This document shows, in pieces, positions 58,401 through 64,000 of a stretch of 64,000 bases of DNA. The notes beneath the pieces are model-generated. The model made no database searches, was not told the DNA's origin, and saw only the letters and a list, made by a program, of their open reading frames with translations. Source of the DNA: Lytechinus pictus (taxonomy: Eukaryota; Echinodermata; Echinoidea; Temnopleuroida; Toxopneustidae); assembly GCF_037042905.1 (NCBI RefSeq), contig NC_087249.1:39887401-39951400 (forward strand), in the 5' to 3' direction. Both the position numbers and the translations under genes were made by a program. Position 1 is the first letter of the stretch. Each line of letters opens with the position of its first letter.

Positions 58401-61400
58401 GGAGACAGGGGAGAAGGAAAGGGAAGAAAGAGGAAAAGCAAGAGGAAAAGCAAGAGGAAAAGGACATGGAGAAGGAAAAATGAGAAGGAAGAGGCCGATG
58501 AGGAAAATGAGAAGAAATGGTCCCCCCCCCCCCCCCGAGTCCGCATTCCTAGCTTAAGTTTAACACTGAACAGTGCAGTTTCATTTGTCATTTTGGCGAC
58601 GTGTGCTTGATGCAAACCACTCATTCTATGATATAACCCTGTTCTCTATTACTACTCCCTGTGTGGTGAAATAAGGTTGGCAATGTTTGGCTTATTTTCT
58701 CTCTTTCTTTGGGACAAATGCTTGATTTTTGGCACTGTCAGTTTCCATTACAGCTATTCATCATATAACTTGGCTCTAAAGTAAATTCGATTCTATAAAT
58801 TATTTTTTCTTAATTAAAAATAGAGATTGAAAAATGAGAATTGTCTTGCCATATAGAGGGCGTACACGAAAATATGCCCAAAATTCAAGTTTTCAAGCGC
58901 TCTGGTGAAAAAAGTTACTAATGAAAAATAAATTGCAACTGTATGGACTATGGAAATTAGTATTTTTGGTCACAAAAGTGATATTTTAATGATTTTTTAA
59001 ATTGTGTGCTGCGTACAGCATTGCCATTGGCATACCAGTCCTACCTGTAGATTCCCCACAGGCAGGATGATAATGAAACCTTGAGTGGATGCAAACAAGT
59101 ACCAGGCATCTTTGAAATTTGGCGTAGATGCAGTTTCGTACGGGCCGACTTTGAGCAAATTTCCCCACAAGAAATTGTTCGCAAATGTCATCTGATCATG
59201 GCAAGTCTCTCAGTCACATTTCAAGGTCAATAAACAATATTCCCAACCGCTTTTCCAAATATCGGGAACGGCTGGATTTCGGCTCCTAGTCCTAGCTCGA
59301 TCATTATTATCGTTCTAAGTAATATTAACCAGTGGGGAAATTTGCGCTAAGAGTCTTACTAGTAAGACCCTAAGTCCTAACGCCTAAGTCGGGCCTAAGA
59401 GTAGGGTGTCTGAAGCCACACTGAAAAGTGTCAGCATAAAACAGGCTGATTTTAGGAAAAATATGGCACATTTTTTCGGGAAATTCAGGCTGCTAGAAAA
59501 ATGTGATCTGAATTGATTAACTTGTTTGGCATGTATGGAAAGAGAAAATTCAGGGGCTTCTTTTGACATTAAGGACAAGTTTATAGGATTATATGAAATA
59601 AGGATTTAGAGATAAATTGCAAACCCTTATTTGTGTGTGTGTTGAGATTGCCATTTCCCCATGCGTTTTCTATGGGAAAATGACATTTCTGTTATGCACA
59701 ATTTTTTTCACTTTGTCGCAATTTTTCATTGTGATCTGGTTTCCAAGTCTTTATAAAAATCATACCATCAGAAAGCGCATGAAAAATCATATTTGACTCT
59801 TCATGGACAAGTTTTTGGCATTAATAATAAATTTATAACAGCTCTCGGAAGCTAAAAATTTGGATTTGTGTGTGTCCATTTCTTAACTACACAGTCTATG
59901 GCAGAGAAATGCTGAAAATTGACCTAACTTCATTCTTTTTTGCAGCCAATTATTGGATTAAAAAAAAAATGTTCAATTTCTGTCAGTTTGAAGCCGTGAA
60001 GGTCATTATTCTTCAAATTCACAAAGAAAATTTGATATTTTCTTGAAATAAGAAAAAAAAAAAAAATTCTCCAGACACCCTACTAAGTAAGACTCGCAAT
60101 CGGCCAGTGCAACTGCAGTCTGTAGCCTGAACTGCTGAAGGCTATTAGCGCAAATGAATTTTAATTTCCAAACGCCATGCTTATTAGGACCTGACTAACG
60201 TTAATCATTGTTAACAAATGTCAGGGTTTAGCCTAACCCAGGGAGCGCCGGCCCGCGAAGCGGGCCGGCGCCCAGGAGCTCACCGTGTATTTACCAATAC
60301 TCACAGGACAAGGGTAGATTATGGTCAAAATATCTACATGTAGCAAGATAAATTGTGAAAACAGAAATTATGCACTTACCACGATTATATGGATGAAGGT
60401 CTATCGAGTGGTAGAATCCTGACATCCAGGCACAGACTGGAACCTCAAAAAACCGAAAAGTTCTCTCCTTCTACCCCAGTCTCGATCGGCCATTTTGTTA
60501 TGATTCATAACAAAAATGGCCGATCGAGACTGGGGTAGGAGAGAACTTTTTGTTTTTGAGGTTCCAGTCTGTGCCTCGATGTCAGGATTCTACCACTCGA
60601 TAGACCTTCATCCATATAATCGTGGTAAGTGCATAATTTCTGTTTTCACAATTTATCTTGCTAGATATTTTGACCATAATCTACCCTTGTCCCACTCACA
60701 CTAATACGAGGTTAGTATATGTACTAACCTCGTACAAGGGACCGTGTTTGACCCTGGATTTCGAAGTAGTCGGCAAACATCGCTTCATTGCTGAAGTAAT
60801 ATCTGCCGAAACTCCTTCTCGCTAAGCACCGGGGCTCTTTCCGGTAAGTAGCAATACATAAACAAATTATACATATGATTTTGAAATAATTTCATTATAA
60901 TAAAAAGAGCAAATTTCGCTTACCTCGGCCTAGCAAGTGACTTCGTTTGTCTCTTCTACGGAAATACAAGGAAGCCCGTTGGTGGCGCTAATAAATTTCA
61001 CAACCTTGATTCAGCTCCTCTGTAATTTTATAAGTATAACTGTCTAAATTCTTTGAATGCGCAATTCTTATGATTAATTTACTAATTATGGGCACCAATA
61101 AATGAAATACAGTTCAAAAATATAATTCAAGATTACTATTGGCGATGATAACACTTTTTTGCAATTAATTTAAAACGATGACTAATAAAATAAAATTGAG
61201 AAAAATACACATGCCTGGAACGAAACCAGCAGTACAACAATTGAACAAGCTTTAACGAACGTCAATAATACGGTATACCAAAGTCTATACAATGAAAAGA
61301 TTGGACACTTCACGGACTTCGCGTAATACCTTGCGTGGATTTGCGTGTAAAATAGTGTAGGTGCCTAGTCTTTCCCTTGTCATGTCTTTGATATGAATAT

Positions 61401-62160
61401 TAATATAAATCGCGCGCCCTCTTTAGGAGAAAATTGATATCCACGCCAACCAATTTTTATCTCCGTGAAATCTTCACTAAAGATCAAGAAAATATAGGGC
61501 CTACATATTTTTTAAAAGAAACTTCAAGGAGAAGTCACGGAAGGATCTAAATGATTTGGTAAGTGTCATACTCATACTCATAGCAGAATGTGAAATACCA
61601 TTTGTATTTGTAATAGGCCTACCAGATTATGCGTGATATTTTATGTGGGCAAAAGCCCAGTATATTTTGGATGTGTCGTGTGAATATGACTGATATTCTT
61701 TCGCACGCGAGACGATATGAACCCATGGGTGCACTTGTCCCGTGAGTATGGGTAAATACACGGTCGGTGAGCTCCTGGGCGCCGGCCCGCGCTCCCTGCC
61801 CCTGGGTTAGGTTTAGCCTTTACTTTAGGCCACGCCCACGCCGCCTTCATTCGGCAGCGGCGCTCTTGAGTTAGCGACGCCGACAGCTCCGGCCTCGTTC
61901 GTCCCGCGGTTGTGTTCATTTTGCCGGCCGTGCACTGCAGCGCCGCGACCCGGCCGAGCCGAGATTGTCTCGGTGCAATTCCACGCAAAGTCAGACGACT
62001 TCACAATGATTAATACTAACCAATCAGAAGTTACAGAATAATTTCTTCGTTTTATTGCTCTCCAACCACTATAAGATCTTCTCAAGGAAATCACAACCGG
62101 TTTTTGGAAGGCAGAAAACCTCCACGATGTGCTCATGCAAGCTGCCATCTTTAAAAACAT
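46283..62160 (-). CDS. GATB: GatB, mitochondrial glutamyl-tRNA(Gln) amidotransferase subunit B, 12 exons
   Basis: Complement of join 46283-46414, 47104-47193, 47602-47725, 49245-49381, 50554-50788, 51098-51182, 51540-51653, 52032-52154, 53968-54166, 54886-54999, 58086-58239 and 62021-62160. This gives 1647 nt, 548 residues (human GATB about 557). All introns are GT...AG and all phases match. In the mitochondrial GatCAB complex GatB binds the misacylated tRNA and helps convert Glu-tRNA(Gln) to Gln-tRNA(Gln). Seen in order: an Arg/Ser-rich presequence (about 1-50), [67 protein letters not shown], the signature [49 protein letters not shown], and the C-terminal tRNA-binding tail. The exon 1 to 2 link is the least certain, because a small exon could hide in the 3.8-kb intron. 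Start alternatives are Met1 (62160) and Met5 (62148). Confidence 0.92.
47104..47193 (-). CDS. GATB: GatB exon 11
   Basis: 30 codons, too short to stand out as an open frame: [20 protein letters not shown] then [10 protein letters not shown]. Acceptor TTTGATAACAG|, donor ACA|GTGAGT. Confidence 0.85.
47602..47725 (-). CDS. GATB: GatB exon 10
   Basis: Encodes [20 protein letters not shown] through [10 protein letters not shown] of the YqeY-like tail domain. Acceptor AATTCCTACAG|, donor GAG|GTTTGT. Confidence 0.9.
48055..48990. mobile_element. Satellite-cored non-autonomous element (copy 1) in GatB intron 9
   Basis: The left end is ACAAGTGGAACGCCTCTGGC then GTCTCGCCTGCATTACGC. The right end is GCGGCGCCTATAGTCTCGC then GCAATGCAGGCGAGAC, so GTCTCGCCTGCATT is an inner inverted repeat. 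Between them are diverged units of about 160-190 bp with CATGTGACC, AAGTTATG and ACCTTTGACC words. A GC-rich hairpin (GCCGC...GCGGC) precedes the right end. The layout of a tandem core of about 160 bp between conserved ends recalls the non-autonomous 'pearl'/Helitron-like elements of bivalves; that link is inference. Confidence 0.7.
49245..49381 (-). CDS. GATB: GatB exon 9
   Basis: Encodes [16 protein letters not shown] through [14 protein letters not shown], part of the helical linker and tail domain. Acceptor CTTCCTAACAG|, donor GACAG|GTGCGT. Confidence 0.9.
50145..50480. repeat. Tandem repeat of about 82 bp, four copies, in GatB intron 8
   Basis: AAGCCTGACAGAATTA(C/T)AGA, CAGTATTTAACGGGTTAAC and CTACTGGAAC(T/C)GGGT recur at a spacing of about 80-85 bases; the last copy is more diverged. 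Confidence 0.85.
50554..50788 (-). CDS. GATB: GatB exon 8
   Basis: Encodes [20 protein letters not shown] and [10 protein letters not shown] through [16 protein letters not shown]. DYRFMxEPNLPPL is a hallmark of GatB. Acceptor TTTTACCTTAG|, donor CTT|GTAAGT. Confidence 0.95.
51098..51182 (-). CDS. GATB: GatB exon 7
   Basis: Encodes [20 protein letters not shown] and TRAFDNSLG across its junctions. Acceptor TCACCCAG|, donor CTAGG|GTAAGT at phase 2. Confidence 0.92.
51540..51653 (-). CDS. GATB: GatB exon 6
   Basis: Encodes [17 protein letters not shown] and [19 protein letters not shown], the conserved core of GatB. Acceptor CACTAG|, donor GTAG|GTGAGT. Confidence 0.92.
51803..52024. mobile_element. 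Two diverged TTTCATAAA-family MITE pieces in GatB intron 5
   Basis: GGGGATGTTTCACAAAGCAC...TTTCAGTAGCTTATAACAG (51803-51892) and GGGGGCGTTTCATAAAGCAC...TTTCAGTAGCTTTTAACAG (51938-52024) are neighbouring copies. The second ends within about 8 bases of the exon 5 donor. Confidence 0.7.
52032..52154 (-). CDS. GATB: GatB exon 5
   Basis: Completes the signature with [11 protein letters not shown] and encodes [19 protein letters not shown]. The donor GACG|GTAAGC is followed within about 8 bases by MITE sequence. Confidence 0.93.
52340..52560. repeat. (AGT/AGC/AGA)n trinucleotide-rich tract in GatB intron 4
   Basis: Runs of GTAGTAGTAGCAGCAGCAGT with GTAGAAGTAGAAGC variants. The poly-Leu and poly-Val frames are artefacts. 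Confidence 0.85.
52759..53353. mobile_element. TTAA-flanked non-autonomous element (copy 2) in GatB intron 4
   Basis: It starts AGGGGAATCCAACCC and ends GGCTGGATTCCCCT, with exact TTAA on both sides (52755-52758, 53354-53357). Inner inverted blocks include TTGTTGTTATAAGA-like and ACTTACCCAGTTGCC. Length 595 bp, with no transposase. Confidence 0.85.
53354..53540 (-). repeat. SINE-like fragment
   Basis: The minus strand contains the B-box-like TGTTCGAATCCC and the phrase CCTTGGGCAAGGTATTTTAT, similar in position to the tRNA-derived SINEs but of a different body. It abuts the TTAA element. Confidence 0.45.
53968..54166 (-). CDS. GATB: GatB exon 4
   Basis: Encodes [20 protein letters not shown] through ETLVDLNRA and ends GCA G|GTGGGA at phase 1, inside the GatB signature. 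Its acceptor lies downstream of a polypyrimidine tract of about 500 nt. Confidence 0.93.
54190..54700. repeat. Purine tract of about 500 bp (polypyrimidine in the GatB transcript), intron 3
   Basis: The + strand is almost purely A/G here. In the gene's sense this is a C/U-rich tract of about 500 nt ending about 25 bases before the exon 4 acceptor (54167). Long Ser/Pro/Phe/Leu frames on minus are low-complexity artefacts. Confidence 0.85.
54886..54999 (-). CDS. GATB: GatB exon 3
   Basis: Encodes [17 protein letters not shown] and [12 protein letters not shown]; the exon is in phase 0 at both ends (TCATTGCAG| and CCG|GTAAAT). Confidence 0.93.
55948..56316. mobile_element. CACAAAG-ended TIR element (copy 2) in GatB intron 2
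   Basis: The ends are CCCGAATTCACAAAGGTGGT and the inverse TTACCTTTGTGAATTAGGGC. Inner inverted words are GGTTTTAAAAGGTTTATAC with CATAAACTATGGGTT, and ATGGTTAACACGC with GTGTTTTG-like sequence. No coding capacity. Confidence 0.7.
56343..58015. mobile_element. hAT-like non-autonomous element (family B, copy 3) with a nested satellite-cored element
   Basis: It starts CCCGGGGGGGG and ends in a C run plus CGG. The exact 8-bp direct repeats AGTGTTAG lie at 56335-56342 and 58016-58023. The subterminal GTGGATACCATGCGCGACC is inverted as TCGCGCATGGTATCCACT. Body blocks (AAGGGTGTCAAAAATAC, CAGGAAATACTTGCCAATAG, TTAGGGTGCTTTTCAAGACC) match copy 1. An insert at about 56409-57524 breaks it. Confidence 0.88.
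56405..57524. mobile_element. Satellite-cored non-autonomous element (copy 2), nested
   Basis: The left end is ACAAGTGGAATGCCTCTGGC then GTCTCACCTGCATCACGC. The right end is CGGCGCCTATAGTCTCAC then TATGCAGGTGAGAC, as in 48055-48990. The core has about six units, of about 163 bp at first (56622, 56785, 56947 and 57110 as phase marks) and about 192 bp later (57302). It is younger and more regular than copy 1. Confidence 0.8.
58086..58239 (-). CDS. GATB: GatB exon 2
   Basis: Follows a TTTTATTTCTATAG acceptor and encodes [20 protein letters not shown] through [13 protein letters not shown], then CCG|GTTAGT at phase 0. This is the conserved N-terminal start of the GatB catalytic-like domain. Confidence 0.9.
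58296..58515. repeat. Purine-rich tract in GatB intron 1
   Basis: AGGAAGAGGG-type low complexity, followed by a C run at 58522-58536. It lies just upstream of exon 2 in the transcript sense and so again gives a long polypyrimidine stretch there. Confidence 0.8.
58540..60231. other. GatB intron 1, unique-looking part
   Basis: No coding exon is recognised. The phrase CAGACACCCTACT / AGTAGGGTGTCTGAAG occurs inverted at 59401 and 60072, which may bound an old element of about 680 bp. Confidence 0.4.
60232..61811. mobile_element. 1.58-kb unclassified element with TTTAG duplication and an inner palindrome
   Basis: The ends are CCTAACCCAGGGAGCGC... and ...GGGTTAGG, with about 75 bp of inverted terminal sequence (GGCGCCCAGGAGCTCACCG, GTGTATTTACC, ACTCACnGGACAAG). 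TTTAG lies on both sides (60227-60231, 61812-61816). The left terminus carries an extra GC hairpin, GCGCCGGCCCGC-GAA-inverse (60245-60271). Inside are the palindrome at 60306-60692, a second hairpin (TACGAGGTTAGTA...; 60705-60735), and donor-like GTAAGT sites facing outward. No long ORF was found. Confidence 0.75.
60306..60692. repeat. Near-perfect palindrome of about 390 bp
   Basis: The left arm GGACAAGGGTAGATTATGGT... and right arm ...ACCATAATCTACCCTTGTCC match almost throughout; the centre TTATGATTCATAA is at about 60504. Differences seen: ACATGT extra in the left arm, a TTC extra, and two or three substitutions. Both arms contain ATGGCCGATCGAGACTGGGG just off the centre and TATAATCGTG|GTAAGTGC near the outside, reading outward. 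The + arm frame [16 protein letters not shown]... runs to the donor, while the minus arm frame is stopped. Confidence 0.85.
61817..62020. other. GatB intron 1, promoter-proximal GC-rich part
   Basis: GC-rich DNA (GCCGAGCCGAGATTG, CGGCCGTGCACTGCAGCGCC) follows the exon 1 donor in the transcript. No exon is recognised, although the frame continuing from exon 1 stays open through the intron start. Confidence 0.4.
62021..62160 (-). CDS. GATB: GatB exon 1 (mitochondrial presequence)
   Basis: Encodes [20 protein letters not shown] and then [20 protein letters not shown]. It is rich in Arg, Ser and hydrophobics with no acids, the composition of a matrix-targeting sequence. It ends GATTG|GTTAGT at phase 2. 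The frame is open upstream, so a longer start is possible but has no support. Confidence 0.7.
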
Positions 62161-62787
62161 CGAATGTGCAGAGCGCCCTCTTGCGCTTGTACGCGCACGC
62201 ATGAGGAATGCACGGGAAGAATGTTCCCAAATATAATTTATGCGTTTACTTTTTAGCAATTAAAGATTCCCCCTTTTTTAAAGTATTTAGCATTGTGCTT
62301 TTTTTTTATTTATCCCCTCCCCCCCCCAAAAAAAAAAGAGCGAAACTATCAAAATAAAGATAACACAGAAGCCAACTGATGAAAAGTAAGAGAATTGAGC
62401 ATTTAATTTTGTAATTCTATTTGGTTAAAAAAAATATTTTACTTATTTTATGATGAAAATTTGTATTATCTTTAAAAATAGAAAAGAAAAGCGGGTGTAG
62501 CAATTCGGACTATTACTAAGGGTTGTTAGTTATACATGACTTTGCTTATGACTAAGAACAGGTTCTTAAGTGCCACATCAAATTCTCAAGATTTCCGTCA
62601 GCCCCCGGCCGGCCGTTAGCTAAAAGTTGAAATCTGATTATTGTAACGTTAGACAAAAACTCTTGTCAACCAGCATCTGAATGCATATTTCAAAATTTGT
62701 CAATAATCTAAGGGCAACAGGGAGTTCATACCCATTACGTTAAAAAAACATGTAAATTGGGATCTCTCAGTTTTAGTGCAGGATGAA
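62161..62787. promoter_or_regulatory. Probable GatB 5' UTR and promoter region
   Basis: This lies upstream of the first GatB ATG. A GC-rich patch (GTGCAGAGCGCCCTCTTGCG..., 62165-62205) directly precedes it and no TATA box is evident, which would fit a CpG-type housekeeping promoter. The exact start of transcription cannot be read from sequence alone. Confidence 0.35.
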
Positions 62788-62920
62788 GAGCCCAGTTCAT
62801 AACTTGTAACAAATTTGCAATTACGGTTAAATAAAGCTACTGAAATCCTTCAATCTGATGATAAATTTGATGTGGGAGTTGTGCGTTTGTTATTGTAACA
62901 AGTGTTTATGAAACAAGACC
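62788..62920. mobile_element. TTTCATAAA-ended palindromic MITE (copy 4)
   Basis: It runs from GAGCCCAGTTCATAACTTG to CAAGTGTTTATGAAACAAGACC, with GTAACAAATTTGCAATTACG and CTACTGAAATCCTTCAATCT inside. Confidence 0.7.
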
Positions 62921-63447
62921 TGATGCGTTGCCAGTCATGTGTCATTAGTTACTTACAAACAGCTAGTTTTATGAAAAACCCCATTTATCAGGCCTGCCAA
63001 CATTTGAAAATGAAAAAAAAAGGTATAATCGCACGGCGCAGATTTTTCTGCTCGATGTCAGGTGTGTCTCCCTCACTTTTTTTTTTAATCAAGACATGTT
63101 TAGCATTCTTATATTTAAATATTGAGAAATTACACGTTTTGAAAAACTATATTACTCTCACACCCATACCCCGCCACACAAATACATGTACACGGGCCAA
63201 TTTTTTTTTTTATCTTAAATAAATGAAAAACGGAGTGCTCCTCTTTTGCTGGTTGATAACAAATCTCAAAAGTGGGGTAACTCCAGGAAAAAAAGTAGTT
63301 GGCAGGCCAGATATATTATCAGAAGGGAAATTCCATGAAAGGATCAAAATGTTGGTATTGCCAATCCCCACCCCCCCCCCCCCCGGCCCCCACACACACA
63401 GTTCTTCTGCATTTTAACTTTGACTTCATGAATTTCTGAAACCATGA
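62921..63447. other. Intergenic DNA
   Basis: C run at 63369-63384 with (CA)n next to it. No gene is seen. Confidence 0.4.
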
Positions 63448-63640
63448 TGACTTACCCACATTGTGCTGCACTCAACTCAGGTGAGGAACGCAAATGGGTA
63501 CCGGCAGATGGTAATTCCTCAAAAAGCTGTGAGCACCAGAATTGGTAGACTAGCTAAGCCAGGTTAATATGGGAGCGCCTTGAGCACTTAAGGTGGTTAT
63601 ATGTGCTATATAAATCCTATATCATTTATTATTACATGTA
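63448..63640 (+). repeat. SINE body/tail fragment
   Basis: It has CACATTGTGCTGCACTCAAC, AAATGGGTACCGGCAGATGG, GGGAGCGCCTTGAGCACTTA and a GTGCTATATAAATC...(TTA) tail. These are the 3' blocks of the tRNA-derived SINEs in + orientation, with the tRNA-like head missing. Confidence 0.65.
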
Positions 63641-63743
63641 TTTATTTATTTGAAAGCATTACAACTTTTGGTTCCACGACATTTGTTACAGTGACATTTG
63701 CTCTATAAATGCAACACACTAATCAAATGACTAACTTCAACCC

Positions 63744-63872
63744 TGGATTTAACACTATACCCTACCTTAAACCTAACATAAAACCCTATTGCAACCCTAA
63801 CCCCAAAACTACGTCTTAGACGAAATGAAAATAAAGAACAATTGTCGCAGAAGCAAATGTTGCGTCACCCAA
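63744..63872. repeat. Repeat family with CCCTAA words (copy 3)
   Basis: AACACTATACCCTACCTTAA, ACCCTATTGCAACCCTAACC and GTCTTAGACGAAATGAAAAT, then ATTGTCGCAGAAGCAAATGT. It is the clearest copy of the family seen at 12838 and, inverted, at 41535. Confidence 0.6.
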
Positions 63873-64000
63873 CTTTTCATATTTAATATCCAATTTAGTA
63901 TTTAATAAGGACGCATTTGGCAGTGATATGCGCTATATAAGCATGTTGGTATTATTATATATTCACTGAAAAACTGAGGCAAATTGTTTCAGGAAGTTCC
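63873..64000. other. Window end; SINE-type tail
   Basis: AGTGATATGCGCTATATAAG followed by (TTA)n at about 63925-63960 is another SINE 3' tail. Nothing else is seen. Confidence 0.45.

Noticed and set aside
60516-60704. A real first exon ([10 protein letters not shown]...) of a divergent gene
   Set aside because: It lies in a palindrome inside a mobile-looking element and the mirror copy is stopped; kept only as part of a finding until transcripts support it.
61641-61988. A minus-strand Arg/Ala-rich frame of 115 codons
   Set aside because: It runs through GatB intron 1 and the element terminus; the composition reflects GC-rich DNA and no family pattern is visible.

Overview
The window looks like animal nuclear DNA. 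It is AT-rich, has few genes, has intron-containing genes with GT/AG splice sites, and is packed with interspersed repeats. No microbial operon, CRISPR array or viral gene was seen. The repeat mix (short TIR elements starting with TTTCATAAA-like or GTCCACCCC-like ends, tRNA-derived SINEs, CR1-like LINEs, satellite-cored elements) and a small stand-alone death-domain gene suggest an echinoderm, most likely a sea urchin. That assignment is an inference from memory of repeat style and was not tested by a search.

Four protein-coding genes are well supported. (1) A two-exon, 105-residue death-domain protein on + (4286-5795). (2) An HDHD3-like HAD hydrolase on + (22545-23270), whose coding region is one exon behind a probable 5' UTR intron. 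(3) A single-exon LRR-Ig transmembrane protein on + (36369-37973). (4) A 12-exon gene on - (62160 down to 46283) for GatB, the B subunit of the mitochondrial glutamyl-tRNA(Gln) amidotransferase. I reconstructed GatB exon by exon. All 12 exons join in frame (1647 nt, 548 residues), begin with a mitochondrial-type presequence, and carry the GatB signature across the exon 4/5 junction. These genes are unrelated single loci; nothing suggests they act together.

The rest is mostly transposon archaeology. 1-4.2 kb: a CT-rich minisatellite and a SINE. 4.7-10.8 kb: hAT-like, mariner-like and palindromic non-autonomous elements. 10.8-12.9 kb: LINE remnants. 13.3-18.3 kb: a foldback element with arms of about 1.7 kb, a 6-bp target duplication and arrays of ACGTACGTACGT palindromes. 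20.0-22.2 kb: a truncated L1/Tx1-like LINE between unusually long direct repeats. 23.9-25.1 kb: a TTAA-flanked element holding a hAT-like element with an 8-bp duplication. 30.4-33.9 kb: a nearly complete CR1-like LINE with two frame breaks. 34-35 kb: another nested pair. 38.6-39.2 kb: a Tc1-like element. 43-44.2 kb: a three-copy repeat with a conserved reading frame.

The GatB introns hold two elements with satellite cores whose units of about 163-190 bp each carry a perfect DR1 nuclear-receptor half-site pair. They also hold a hAT-like element with an 8-bp duplication, a TTAA element, a polypyrimidine tract of about 500 nt before exon 4, and a 1.58-kb element with a near-perfect inner palindrome of about 390 bp. 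The most unusual structures are the 13.3-18.3 kb foldback element and the 60.2-61.8 kb element; I recognise neither as a named family.
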